Source: JAFDZV01 sp048594725
Lineage (GTDB): Bacteria > Bacteroidota > Ignavibacteria > OLB7
DNA: 64,000 nt
Direction: 5' to 3'
NCBI GenBank assembly: GCA_048594725.1
Contig: JBMDXA010000199.1
Span: forward strand, 1-64,000
Each line of letters starts with the position of its first letter. The first letter of the stretch is position 1. Shown here one piece after another: positions 10,792 to 20,826 of the stretch. Below the pieces are notes generated by a model. That model searched no databases, had not been told where the DNA came from, and worked only from the letters and a program-made list of their open reading frames with translations. A program made the translations under genes and the position numbers.

Positions 10792-10844
10792 TCACCTGAT
10801 CCCGGGTTCTACCGGGATGCATCGATCGCTCTGCCGGTGCCGGA

Positions 10845-10878
10845 GGCGCCCATCGGGATAGATCTTCCGATGGGCGCC
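10845..10878 (+). terminator. Hairpin between the two giant genes
   Basis: A perfect 12-bp stem (GGCGCCCATCGG at 10845-10856 with CCGATGGGCGCC at 10867-10878) with a 10-nt loop lies 54 nt after the stop of giant 1. There is no T-run, so it may be a factor-dependent terminator or a 3'-end stabiliser rather than a classical intrinsic terminator. Confidence 0.45.
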
Positions 10879-10964
10879 GGCGCCGGTGGATTCGTAGCCG
10901 GGAAATCACCGCCTCATACCGCAAAATATTGCCGGAATAATTATTCAATAGAATTGCATTCATT

Positions 10965-13900
10965 ATGAATCAGCAGATCGCCTTGTTATCGCTAACCCGG
11001 GTTGCCCACTTCGGGAGTTTTATCGGAGGAAATTTTACTATTACGATCCAGGCCGCCGGAGATACCACCGTCCTGCAGGTTCAGATCCCTTATGGAGGAG
11101 GGACCGACCGGGATGAGCTGCTGGCCGGCAAGGAGATTCCGAATGGAACCTGGACGATGATGCCTGTAAACGTTTCCGTTCAGGCCATGAGCCCCCAGTT
11201 CGGCGGAACCGGTTCCGGCTCGACCGCGTTCCAGGTAAGCACCACCAACCAGGGCCCCTATTATCTGGATGTTCCGGTTGGTGCCATGACCGGGCCATCC
11301 GCCACCATACGCCTGACGTTCGAGGCCACCGTCTGGGAGTGCGAGGCTCCGTGTGATGAGGCCGGCTGGTATTGCGGCGGATATCACGAGCGATCGGTCT
11401 ATTATAAATGGCTCTGTGCGGGGAAGGATCACACCTCGTTTAATCAGCTCGCTTCCGTTCAATCGCTCGATACGCTGCTGGTGGCTTCGCTTCCGGTCTT
11501 CAATGCGGTGCAGAGCAGCCTTGTGCTGAATTACCAGCCTTCGGTCTCCACACTGTTCCAGCGGCTGGATTATGCCCTGGATGTCACCACGGCCGCGGTC
11601 GATCGCTGGAGCCAGCTGACATGGCGCCGCAGGTACCAGATAAATCAATTCTCGGCGAATTTCGTCGAGAGGGGCATCGCATATCTCGGGGAGGCCGTGA
11701 AGAAGCCCGAAATAGAGCCCCCTGCCACGCCGGTCTGCATCAAATGGCACGATCTTCTGCGATGCCTCTGCGCGTTCAATGCACGGCGTTCCACACTGCC
11801 GGGCGCTGCGGTGAATCAATACGATGTCGATCTCCTGCCCCATATCAATGCTCTCTTCTGGGAGGTCATCGCGATTGCGCAGAACGAGGGGATAGGGACG
11901 TTGCTGGATCAGAACCGCACCGATCATTACGAGAAGGTCCGTTATATCGCGGCGTTTTTCGAGTACTGGTGCCGCCGTTGCGGATACGGCGGATCGGGAT
12001 CACTCGGGAATATCGAATATTATTATCCCCTGCTCCAGCAGAGATATGAATCGCTGATCTCCAGCGAGTCCATGGAGGGAATTACCCTTTGCGAGCCCAC
12101 GCTGGAGGAATTGTGCGATCGCTGGCTCGAAATTCTCTCCTGCATCCGCAAGCTCTGCGATCTGCGCGCACAGCTGCCGCAGGGGGTAGTCGATGATATC
12201 GTAACCACGTTCGAGGATCTGGTGGCATCGTTGCAGCAAAGCCTGATGTTTCTTGGAGGAACCTTCCTTCCGGGAATCGAATCCCTTTGCGTACGGGCGG
12301 GGCTGGCTGCATCGGGCATCGAAAAATATATCTGCCCGGATAACCTGCTCCCTGGAGGTGCGGACAGGCGCGATGCGCTCGAAGCGCTGCTGCTCCAGTT
12401 CGAAAGTGCCATGGATGGCTTCATCGCACGCAACGGAGATCTCTGCAAGGATGAGATCCCGGTCGGTCCGGAATTCTGCGATGACTGGCTCGATCTGCTC
12501 GGCTGCCTGAAGCGGATCTGCGACGGCAGGCGTGAAATGCTTCCCGATCTGCGCTCGGCATTCTTCGGCCTCCTCTTTATTCCGGTCAGGCATCTCTATC
12601 ATATCGTCAGCGATACTCCCTTGTCGGATGCACCGGCCGGTATCGGCGAGCTTTGCTATCGCATCGGCTATCTCCATACGGCGTTTTCCGCGATCTGCTC
12701 CGAGGGAGTTATCGACCCGATACTCAAGCTCCATATCGATGGCTATCTGGCCGGGCTTCAGGATGCGCTCGATGAACTGAAGGATGAATATCCCGATATC
12801 TGTGCGGAAACTCTCCTGCTCGATCCCGATTTCTGTCCCGATATGAAGGAGATCCTCGCCTGTCTGCGCCGCGTGTGCGATCAGGCCGATATCCTGCATC
12901 CATCGGTGCTGGAATATTTTCTGGATGAATATTATAATCACATCGATTATCTCTACTGGCTGGTGCTCGATATTCCGTCGGAATATGAACTTCCCGCGGT
13001 ACGGCTGGGCGTCGGCGCGATGTGCAGCCGGCTGGAGGCGATCCAGGAGTATATAGATGCGATCTGCGAGTTGGAGGAGGCCGATCCTATCCGCAAGATG
13101 AGGCTGGAGTACCAGCTCGGTGGGCTCCGAAGCGCGCACACCGCTTTTCTCCTCCGCTATCCTGCTCTCTGTACCCCGCAGCCCGGTTATAACTGCATCG
13201 ACTGGCTTGCGATGCTCGATTGCCTGGCCCGCCTGTGCGACAAAAGAGTATGGCTGGAGAGATATCATCCTGAGGTGATAACCAGAATCATCGAATTATT
13301 CGGCGGGGAGGAGCCACAGGAGGATTCCCCTCTGGATGAGGTGTTCGATCCGCTGTTCCCCACGCTGCCGGCGCCTGTTCCCGGCGGGAGCATCGACCGC
13401 ATCTGCTACAAGGTCCGGAGCGTCCTGGACCGCCTTGCCGGGCATTGCGTCTGCGGCATATCGCTGGACCCCGCGCAGCTGGGCGCGCTGGAAGCATGGC
13501 TGATTCCGTTCCGGGAGGCCTATCAGGAATTGATGACCGATATGACCATCCTTGAAACCGTGCACTGCGATGATGCAGATATGCAGTGCGACCGGTTTGC
13601 CAGGATCGTGGCATTTCACCGTCTGCTCTGCCGGGAGGAGTATGATGCCTCATCTCCCGCTATCACCGCCATCGCCGGCCTGTTGCAGGAGTTTTCCGAT
13701 GAGCTTCCGGCGATCATCCTCCAGCTTGGGTTCAATCCGTTGTCGGTAACGATTCCCGATGGGAGCGATCTCTGCGAGTTGCTCGATTTTACGCTGCTGG
13801 TGCTGGCGCCGGCTTCCGCCGATACCGGGAAACTCCCGGTGGAGACCCGCTACCGGATCGATTGCTTCTTCGAGGCATTGCGCGCCCAGGTGGAGCTGTA

Positions 13901-16900
13901 TGCTCCTGTTGCGGAGAACCGCCCCATCCTCTGCCCGGCAGGGGAGTGCGATGATCTGGTGGATCGCTGGCTGGAAATCTTTATCTGTCTCTGCCGGATC
14001 TGCAACGAGCAGGCCAACCCGGTCTGGTATGATACCCCGGAGGCAGGGAGCATCCGCACATTTATCGAAAATGAAGTATGCCCGCAATTGCTCGCACTGC
14101 ACCCCACTCTGCGGGATATTTCCGAATCGCTCCAGTTGCCGGTCGATCTCGGTTTCGCCGCAACGGAATCGTGCTGCCTTGTGGTACATGATGCTCTGGT
14201 TCTGCTGGCGGCCATCGGCCTTCGGTGCGATACGCTGAATTATCAGGGGATATCGCCGTACGAACTGGATCTCTTTTATGAGTCGATGCAGCAGAAGATG
14301 GCGCAGTTGAACGGCCTGCTTGCGGTGGCGGGGCTGTTCAGCTGCCGTACCGAGTGCGACGAGTGGAAGGGAATGCTGGAATGTCTTGCCGATATCCTTC
14401 TTCGGGGAGACCGGGTTTCACCGGCTCTTGCCGCGACGGCCGATTCTCTGTTCGGTGACTCGATCACCGGGCTGTATGATGCGCTCTATACCGATGGCCC
14501 GCTCGATCCTCCCGCTTCCAGCCCGGTACCTCCGGCGGCGTTCGGTGAGAGTTCGTGGAAACTTCTAGTGGCGCTCAAGGGGATGTATCGTCTCTGTGCG
14601 CCCTGGTCGGCGCGCTGGAGCCGGGAGCTGGAGGAGCCGCTGGCCGCGCTGCTGCTGGAGTTCAGGGGAGCGTACGCCACGTTCCTGATGGCGCTCGACG
14701 CCGAAGGCATAACCGGTTGCGGGCGGATGGAGCCGGAGTGCGACATGCTGGGGGAGATAGCGGAGATCAGCGCCCGGTTCTGCAATGGGGATGCCGATCC
14801 GCTGGATGCTCCCGTGGCGGTTGCCGCCGGGCTGCTCGCCAATCTCTCGGACGAACTCCAGGATATCGCCTCGCAACTCCGGCTGGCATGGACTCTCCCT
14901 TCGGGAAATAATTTCTGCGTGCGGCTCGGCTCCGTGCTGGGCCTGCTCGGGGTTGACCTTTCCCGTCCCGGCGAGCTTACGGCATCGCACCGCCTGCTGG
15001 CCCGGTTCATCTTCGCCATTCTCCGGGAACAGGCGGCGGAATATGGAAGAGTATTTCCAGAGCGAGCCGGGGAACCGCCCGCGCCGATGCGGGCCTTCCG
15101 CGGGAGCTGGATGGAGATGCTCGATTGCATCTGCCGGACCTGCGAGCAGTTGCGGAGCATGCCGAAGAGCGTTCTCGACGGATTGACAGCGGTGAAGGGG
15201 CGTTTCTCCCAGATGGAGATCCGGATCGATGTGCTCTATCCGGTTATCACCACACAGGCGGCGGCGCTCGGCGTGGGGCTGGGCGATCTCGATTGTGTGA
15301 ATTCCTCCTGCGGCAAGCTGGCTGTTATCAGGCTCTTCTTCGCATTGTACGGGATAAGCGCACCGGAGCCCTCGCCGGGGCTTGTGACGCTGCTGGCCGG
15401 ATACCAGCAGAGCCTTCGCGCTGCTCTGGCCCTGCTGCGGGGAGCATTGCAGGACGCCGGGCTCGATCCATGCGGCGGGCAGGGGGATGCGGCGAGCACG
15501 ATGGTGCAGTCGCCGCACCTGTATATCCAGGCTGCGGGATCTACCGGTGCCGATGGGTCGGTGCCGGGCATCCATCTTCGCTGGGCGCTGCTGGAGGGGC
15601 TGGCGGGGCATCTGCCGAAAGGGGATCTGGCCGCTCCCTACGGACCCTATCCCGCCGATTATGGATATAATCGTCCGGATGATGTGGTGCGCCTTTATCG
15701 AACGCCATACGATGAATTGGTTGCGGCATTTCCGGTACTGCTGGACCTGACCGCCATGCGCCCGGTACGGGTCTACAAGGCCGCCGGTGCACCGGTCTTG
15801 TGGGAGTTCGCTCCAATCCCGTCCGATCCGACGTTCCCGGATGTATCGGCCACGGCCATCATGCTCCGCTTCGCCGATCCCGATCTGTACGACGATACCG
15901 ATCATGACGATCCGCAGAATATCCAGGGCGATGTCCAGTATATTCTCAGCCATTATACCGGTGTGCTCGATGTGCAGCCGATCGATAAAACGCTGTTCGT
16001 TCTGGATGTCACGGTGGCCGCTGCCGGGGCCGATCCGCTGCTGGAGGTGGAGACCGTTTCCGGTGGAATGGCTGCCGGGGATGACCGCGGTATCATTTCG
16101 GGGAGAAGGGCCTTTCATGGCAATGCATCGCCTCATCGTGTCATCAACGAGGGAGTACAGTATGCGCGGCTGCGCTGGACCGACTGCTCTCCGGCCACCA
16201 TCTCAATACAGACCTACAGCGATTATTACTGGGGAATCAGTAGAAGATATGGCTGGGAGGAGGTAGGGGAATTTTCTCTTTCGCTCGATCGTGACGAGGT
16301 CTACAAGCGCCTGGAGGATCGAGAGCATTTCACGGTGCATAAATCCTGGCCGAAATATCAGAACGATCCGGCCGACGCAAGCGGGCGGGGACGGGTGAAC
16401 GTCTGCAATTACCGGGATCGCTGGGATCGAAATCCCGCGCCTCATTCCAATCCCGAATATGCCTGCCAGGATTACGAGCGCGATCCCGAGGATTCGCTGG
16501 CCTTCGCCGTTCAGGAATATCTCGAAAAGAGCAGCATCCCCGGCAATGCCGATCCCTACGTGCAGCGGCGTTCGAAGCTGCAATCATTCACCGGCGATCA
16601 GGCGGAGATCCGTCTGAGCCTGCTTCAGATCCTGAATCTCGCCGCGCAGGATTATCATGTGGCCCGGATGCTCGGCCTCGGGTATATCGATTGGAGCATT
16701 CCATCCCTTCCCGGAGGATCGGGGCAGCGGTATATCTATGCGGCGGAATATATCGTGGCACCACGACGTGGACGGGTGCAGGCGCCGTCGGGAAAGCATC
16801 TGTATCTCACCCTTCCCACGGCCCAGACCGATCATCGTCTGCCGGTGGGGCCAAGCCTTGCAACCGGCACAGATCCGGCCGCCATCGAGTTCGGTCTTCC

Positions 16901-19900
16901 CGCGTTCGATGCCGATTCGGCTCCGATGACCGACCAGGAGGGATATACCCCCTATGGCGGCGCCCGTTTCATCCGGCTGCACAAGGATGCCCTGGTATTC
17001 GATCTTCCGGCTTCGACGCCGTTTTTCGAAGGGGATGAAGAGTTCAGCCGCATGGAGCATACCCGGCCATTGTTCTACGGGGTGACCCTGCATCGCCTGA
17101 ACGGCAGCGAATACGAACGGGTCTGGCCGGAGATAAGCAATGATGCCGGGGGGTACGAGCGGGATGATTATAATCCCTATGCCGATGCCTCGCCGGAGCA
17201 TTATCCCGAGACCATCGGGATTCCGGAAACCACCAGTGACGATGGGCCGTTTTTCATCCACCATCTGGTCAAACCTCAGGAGGACCCCGATCCGCTGGTC
17301 TATCAGGCAAAGCTTGCGAGGGTGGAGGGAACCTTCAACTATGGCCTGTATGGCATCAACTGGTTTTCGCGCGCCTCGGAGGTGAATATTCATCCGGAGC
17401 CGGTGACCACCCAGTTCCCGAAACGGAATACCATCAAGCCCCCGCTGAATCTGACAGCGCATCATATTCAGGAGGAATATCCGCGCATATTTATTTCCGC
17501 CTACGAGGCCGCGCATCTGGATGATCTCGGCGGCACAACGCGTGTGACGTTCGATTGGAATCATATTCAGAACGCCGCCTACAGGCGAGCCGATCTCGTC
17601 GAATTCTTTTTCCGCAGCTCTCCTCCGGCCCGGGTGATGGGGGAGATAGCCCGTGTGCGCGAACTTCACGGCACCCGCCGTGTGCAGGTGCAGACACGGA
17701 GTTATACCGATTATTCCGTGGAGACCGATCCGCCGGGCGGGCTCGTGATAGAGCCTGCGATCTCCTCCGATGACGTGTCCGGAAATCTTTTCACCGGAAG
17801 CCTGCTCGCTACCGGAGCGGGGAAGTTCGTGATAGCCGATGTGGCGCGTGATGGCGACGGGTATGCCGTGTTTACGCTGGAGATGACCGCCGAGGATATC
17901 GGGGAGCGCAGGACGTACGTTGCGCCGAAGGAGGGGGAACGGTTTCTGGTAGTGGAGAATCTCGCCGATACCGGCAGGTGGAAGCCGCTTCCCGGTTGCA
18001 GCATCCCTCTGGTTTCCTTCTCCGACCATGTGGAGCGCCATGTGCCCGCCGCTACAGGGCGTGAGGTGATCGATCATGTGGGAGGGATCTACGAGCCAGC
18101 GGCCATCGTTGCGGCTGCCGTGGATGGGGCCTATACCATCACGTTCCAGAATCCATCCGGCGTGCTGCTGCCGTATCATGAGTATCCCGAGGGGGCCGGT
18201 TCAGCAGTATCGGAGCATCTGGAGCGGGTCGAGTGGTATGGGGGAAGCGTGCGGATAGAGGATACCTCCGGCGCCATCCGCACGCTGAACGTTGTGCGGA
18301 TCGAGACAGTGCCGGGCGATCCCTCCGTCCCCGCCGTTCCCACGGTGCTGCATGTGGCCGAGCAGTCCGGTGGCGGCGTCTCTCTTGCGGGAACCGGCAC
18401 GCTGGTGGAATTCCATCCATCGTATCGAGCCTATCTGCGCCTTGGCGATGCCGGTATCGATCTGGCGGCGGAGGTGCTTCCGGCCGGGCGCGAGCAATCG
18501 CGCACCACATTTATCGCCGCGCGTGCGGTGGATACCACGGAGTGCCATACGGCCGGCGGCATTACGTTCTGCCATAGCTCCATGCTTACGCTGCCGGTCC
18601 CGCATCTGGCGCGCAGGATCATCGTGCCGCAGGTGCCGGCTCTCCCCGATAATCCGCTGGTTGCAACGCGGCCGGATTATTATGGAAAATCGACCTATTC
18701 CTTCGATGTGTATTTCGCCGCGCGCGACCTTTCCGGCGGGCTGCGCGATCCCTATGCGATGGTCTTCTACCGCAGCAGCGAGCTTGATCTGCTTCAGGCG
18801 CTCTATAGCGATACGACCGTTGCATCGATCCTGGGCCAGTTGCCGGCGGCGGGGGACGACTCGTCTCTGGCCGCGCGGTGGCGGTCATTATTCGGCGTGG
18901 AGACCGAGACCGAAGAGACCACCGCAGAGCCGGAGGATATCGGGACATTCCGGCGCTATGGCGGGTTCGGATTTCCGAATCCGGACCGGAGCGATTTCTT
19001 CACGGAGGATCTCGATAATCCGGGTACCACCATTGCTCCGTTCGCCGTTCCTCCGGGGGAGACCGGGCACCGGAAGCCGGCCGATGTGGAGCGATATATC
19101 CGTATCGCCATCGAAGGGGCATTCCTGCCGCTGACGGAGCGTCCTGTGTTCTTCGATCTTGTGGCCGAGGACCCGCTCCTGCGGACGTCGCAGAACGCCC
19201 CGGTGATCCGGAACCGGAACGGTGATCTCCTGAAACCCGCGCTCAGGGCCGCCGATGGCTCCATCCTGCGGGATGCGGACCCCGGGTTCGATCCCTATCC
19301 GATGGTGCGCCGCCAGGAGGGGGAAGTGGAGCTTTCCGGCGACGCGGAGCATCGGAAGTGGCGGCAGGTGCGTTTCGCCGATTATTCCCTGGATGGCGCC
19401 TCGCGGAATATCTATTTCTATTGCGCGCGCGAACTCTCCAATACCATGGTCTCCGGCCAGCGGAGCGGCATGATAGGGCCGGTGCGCCTTATCAATACCT
19501 ATCCCTCGGTGGCGCCCGGCATACGGGCGGTTCATGCCCGGCCCCGATCGTATTTCGGCCAGACCAGAGATGCGATCGCCTTCGAGATCGCAGCCTATCC
19601 GGCGAGCGAACATGTGGAACGGATTCGTATCTACCGCGCCTACGCCGCTGAACAGGCCGTCACTATCCGGACAATGACGATGGCCGGGGAAGTTCCTCTT
19701 CCCGCCGACGGAATAGTCCACGACTGGTTTGCCGGCGCTCTTCCGCATTATGGCGAGCCGATCTATTATCGCCTGACGGCGTTGCGGCGGATCATCAACG
19801 AGGGGGGGATGGAGGAGTATATCGAATCGCTTCCGTCGGAAACGATCGTTACCAATATCGTGGATGGAATTGCTCCGGCTGCGCCTGCGATTTCCGCAGC

Positions 19901-20186
19901 ATACGATGGTGCATATCCCGGTGTGCTGAGCGATGTGGTGCTCACCTGGAATCCGACCACCTATAATGCGGCGTATCATCTTTTCAAGATGAACGAGCGG
20001 GGCAACTGGGAGAGCATACACCAGGTGCAGTCGGATACGAATACGGAGATGTCATACGCCTATCCCGACGATCTGCCCACGGCCTCCGGAGGCAAGAGGC
20101 TGTATCACCATTTCAAGGTGGCTGCGGTGAATTCCTCGGGATTGCCCAGCAGGGAGGAGCGGATCGTGACGTTGCCGGGAGAATAA
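10965..20186 (+). CDS. Giant hypothetical protein with ten Cys/Trp helical repeats (giant 2)
   Basis: 3073 codons; family not recognised. It starts MNQQIALLSLTRVAHF without a signal peptide. Residues 1 to about 120 look like a beta domain, followed by a Cys-containing linker (WECEAPCDEAGWYCGG) and helices to 257. Residues 258-1505 are ten tandem repeats opening with C-D-x-W-L-x-x-L-x-C-L-x-x-[IL]-C. A beta-rich region follows from about 1534 (GIHLRWALLEGL), rich in Tyr and Asp. The last 100 residues resemble a fibronectin type III domain (VLTWNPTTYNAAYHLF near 2990). There is no T9SS tail; it ends EERIVTLPGE. It lies 173 bp after giant 1 on the same strand and shares its repeat, so the two probably act together or arose from a common ancestor. 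The cellular location is unknown. Confidence 0.85.
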   Translation: MNQQIALLSLTRVAHFGSFIGGNFTITIQAAGDTTVLQVQIPYGGGTDRDELLAGKEIPNGTWTMMPVNVSVQAMSPQFGGTGSGSTAFQVSTTNQGPYYLDVPVGAMTGPSATIRLTFEATVWECEAPCDEAGWYCGGYHERSVYYKWLCAGKDHTSFNQLASVQSLDTLLVASLPVFNAVQSSLVLNYQPSVSTLFQRLDYALDVTTAAVDRWSQLTWRRRYQINQFSANFVERGIAYLGEAVKKPEIEPPATPVCIKWHDLLRCLCAFNARRSTLPGAAVNQYDVDLLPHINALFWEVIAIAQNEGIGTLLDQNRTDHYEKVRYIAAFFEYWCRRCGYGGSGSLGNIEYYYPLLQQRYESLISSESMEGITLCEPTLEELCDRWLEILSCIRKLCDLRAQLPQGVVDDIVTTFEDLVASLQQSLMFLGGTFLPGIESLCVRAGLAASGIEKYICPDNLLPGGADRRDALEALLLQFESAMDGFIARNGDLCKDEIPVGPEFCDDWLDLLGCLKRICDGRREMLPDLRSAFFGLLFIPVRHLYHIVSDTPLSDAPAGIGELCYRIGYLHTAFSAICSEGVIDPILKLHIDGYLAGLQDALDELKDEYPDICAETLLLDPDFCPDMKEILACLRRVCDQADILHPSVLEYFLDEYYNHIDYLYWLVLDIPSEYELPAVRLGVGAMCSRLEAIQEYIDAICELEEADPIRKMRLEYQLGGLRSAHTAFLLRYPALCTPQPGYNCIDWLAMLDCLARLCDKRVWLERYHPEVITRIIELFGGEEPQEDSPLDEVFDPLFPTLPAPVPGGSIDRICYKVRSVLDRLAGHCVCGISLDPAQLGALEAWLIPFREAYQELMTDMTILETVHCDDADMQCDRFARIVAFHRLLCREEYDASSPAITAIAGLLQEFSDELPAIILQLGFNPLSVTIPDGSDLCELLDFTLLVLAPASADTGKLPVETRYRIDCFFEALRAQVELYAPVAENRPILCPAGECDDLVDRWLEIFICLCRICNEQANPVWYDTPEAGSIRTFIENEVCPQLLALHPTLRDISESLQLPVDLGFAATESCCLVVHDALVLLAAIGLRCDTLNYQGISPYELDLFYESMQQKMAQLNGLLAVAGLFSCRTECDEWKGMLECLADILLRGDRVSPALAATADSLFGDSITGLYDALYTDGPLDPPASSPVPPAAFGESSWKLLVALKGMYRLCAPWSARWSRELEEPLAALLLEFRGAYATFLMALDAEGITGCGRMEPECDMLGEIAEISARFCNGDADPLDAPVAVAAGLLANLSDELQDIASQLRLAWTLPSGNNFCVRLGSVLGLLGVDLSRPGELTASHRLLARFIFAILREQAAEYGRVFPERAGEPPAPMRAFRGSWMEMLDCICRTCEQLRSMPKSVLDGLTAVKGRFSQMEIRIDVLYPVITTQAAALGVGLGDLDCVNSSCGKLAVIRLFFALYGISAPEPSPGLVTLLAGYQQSLRAALALLRGALQDAGLDPCGGQGDAASTMVQSPHLYIQAAGSTGADGSVPGIHLRWALLEGLAGHLPKGDLAAPYGPYPADYGYNRPDDVVRLYRTPYDELVAAFPVLLDLTAMRPVRVYKAAGAPVLWEFAPIPSDPTFPDVSATAIMLRFADPDLYDDTDHDDPQNIQGDVQYILSHYTGVLDVQPIDKTLFVLDVTVAAAGADPLLEVETVSGGMAAGDDRGIISGRRAFHGNASPHRVINEGVQYARLRWTDCSPATISIQTYSDYYWGISRRYGWEEVGEFSLSLDRDEVYKRLEDREHFTVHKSWPKYQNDPADASGRGRVNVCNYRDRWDRNPAPHSNPEYACQDYERDPEDSLAFAVQEYLEKSSIPGNADPYVQRRSKLQSFTGDQAEIRLSLLQILNLAAQDYHVARMLGLGYIDWSIPSLPGGSGQRYIYAAEYIVAPRRGRVQAPSGKHLYLTLPTAQTDHRLPVGPSLATGTDPAAIEFGLPAFDADSAPMTDQEGYTPYGGARFIRLHKDALVFDLPASTPFFEGDEEFSRMEHTRPLFYGVTLHRLNGSEYERVWPEISNDAGGYERDDYNPYADASPEHYPETIGIPETTSDDGPFFIHHLVKPQEDPDPLVYQAKLARVEGTFNYGLYGINWFSRASEVNIHPEPVTTQFPKRNTIKPPLNLTAHHIQEEYPRIFISAYEAAHLDDLGGTTRVTFDWNHIQNAAYRRADLVEFFFRSSPPARVMGEIARVRELHGTRRVQVQTRSYTDYSVETDPPGGLVIEPAISSDDVSGNLFTGSLLATGAGKFVIADVARDGDGYAVFTLEMTAEDIGERRTYVAPKEGERFLVVENLADTGRWKPLPGCSIPLVSFSDHVERHVPAATGREVIDHVGGIYEPAAIVAAAVDGAYTITFQNPSGVLLPYHEYPEGAGSAVSEHLERVEWYGGSVRIEDTSGAIRTLNVVRIETVPGDPSVPAVPTVLHVAEQSGGGVSLAGTGTLVEFHPSYRAYLRLGDAGIDLAAEVLPAGREQSRTTFIAARAVDTTECHTAGGITFCHSSMLTLPVPHLARRIIVPQVPALPDNPLVATRPDYYGKSTYSFDVYFAARDLSGGLRDPYAMVFYRSSELDLLQALYSDTTVASILGQLPAAGDDSSLAARWRSLFGVETETEETTAEPEDIGTFRRYGGFGFPNPDRSDFFTEDLDNPGTTIAPFAVPPGETGHRKPADVERYIRIAIEGAFLPLTERPVFFDLVAEDPLLRTSQNAPVIRNRNGDLLKPALRAADGSILRDADPGFDPYPMVRRQEGEVELSGDAEHRKWRQVRFADYSLDGASRNIYFYCARELSNTMVSGQRSGMIGPVRLINTYPSVAPGIRAVHARPRSYFGQTRDAIAFEIAAYPASEHVERIRIYRAYAAEQAVTIRTMTMAGEVPLPADGIVHDWFAGALPHYGEPIYYRLTALRRIINEGGMEEYIESLPSETIVTNIVDGIAPAAPAISAAYDGAYPGVLSDVVLTWNPTTYNAAYHLFKMNERGNWESIHQVQSDTNTEMSYAYPDDLPTASGGKRLYHHFKVAAVNSSGLPSREERIVTLPGE
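11736..15479 (+). repeat. Ten coding tandem repeats of 119-132 residues in giant 2
   Basis: Units start at residues 258, 384, 505, 624, 744, 875, about 999, 1131, 1259 and about 1379 and end near 1505. Typical openings are CDRWLEILSCIRKLC (384), CDDWLDLLGCLKRIC (505) and CIDWLAMLDCLARLC (744). A Cys usually also falls in mid-unit (for example ELCYRIGYL) and near the end (YPDIC, YPALC), giving four to five cysteines per unit. The pattern suggests an all-helical solenoid with disulfides or metal sites. Confidence 0.75.
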
Positions 20187-20235
20187 CCCGCGCCTGCCGG
20201 CAGTGCCGATGATATACGATATATGCCGATAACCA

Positions 20236-20284
20236 GCGGCCAGCCGATATTCTTATGAATACGTGCTGGCCGCCCTCTGTTTTG
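20236..20284. terminator. Terminator between converging genes
   Basis: A 9-bp perfect outer stem (GCGGCCAGC 20236-20244 with GCTGGCCGC 20265-20273) encloses an inner TATTC/GAATA stem with a TTAT loop. It is followed by CCTCTGTTTT. It lies between giant 2 and the oppositely oriented small gene and could serve both. Confidence 0.55.
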
Positions 20285-20291
20285 CAGGAGA

Positions 20292-20681
20292 TTATCGCCA
20301 GCGGCCGGCGGGGAAAATTGCGATGGCGGTGATAGGGGCTTCGCCGGGATTTTCCTGATCGGTACCGGCCGTATCTATCGTAAATGATATCCCGGGAATA
20401 TCCGGGAGCGTTATCGTTTCATCCTCATCCATTTCCAGCATCCCGGCATTTTCCTCCAGTTCCGCCAGCGTGGAGCCGATGCCGATCGTCTCTTCGATGA
20501 GCCCCCTATATCCCTCGCGGAGGATGATCCTGGTGATCGATCCCCCTGATTCCCATAGTTCCAGTGCGGCCGAGCGATGGCGTATCACAAACCCTTCCGG
20601 CAGATTCGGGCTTGCGAAATACGATGGGCGCAGCCTTCCATCGGCGATAGCGGGGATGGCTGCGGCACCTGTGCCCAGCAT
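20292..20681 (-). CDS. Hypothetical protein, about 129 residues
   Basis: Unrecognised. The sequence looks like a real compact alpha/beta protein: FVIRHRSAALELWESGG, then SITRIILREGYRGL, then IGIGSTLAELEE, then an acidic MLEMDEDETITLPDIPG. Periodic hydrophobics suggest strands separated by glycine turns. The frame stays open upstream of the chosen ATG (20681) and would add SAPIIPGTSAGGI, then residues that come from the GATTTTC-type repeat at 20717-20800. An upstream start with no ATG/GTG/TTG seen cannot be excluded. It converges on giant 2 and ends just after the shared terminator. Confidence 0.5.
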   Translation of the reverse strand: MLGTGAAAIPAIADGRLRPSYFASPNLPEGFVIRHRSAALELWESGGSITRIILREGYRGLIEETIGIGSTLAELEENAGMLEMDEDETITLPDIPGISFTIDTAGTDQENPGEAPITAIAIFPAGRWR

Positions 20682-20716
20682 TATTCCGCCGGCCGATGTG
20701 CCGGGAATAATCGGGG

Positions 20717-20801
20717 CGGAATATTCGATTTCGAACTTCGGATTTTCGATTGGGAGAGGAGATTTTACGATTTCAGATTTTCGATTATATACCTGATAGA
20801 C
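20717..20801. repeat. Heptanucleotide-word island (GATTTTC type)
   Basis: Repeated GATTTTC, GATTTCA and GATTGGG words sit upstream of the small minus-strand gene. A further copy (TTCAGATTTTCGATTGG) is at 20935-20951. The same words recur at 31.1, 41.0, 43.1 and 52.0 kb. Confidence 0.6.
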
Positions 20802-20826
20802 CCAACCATGCCAGATGCATCACGCA

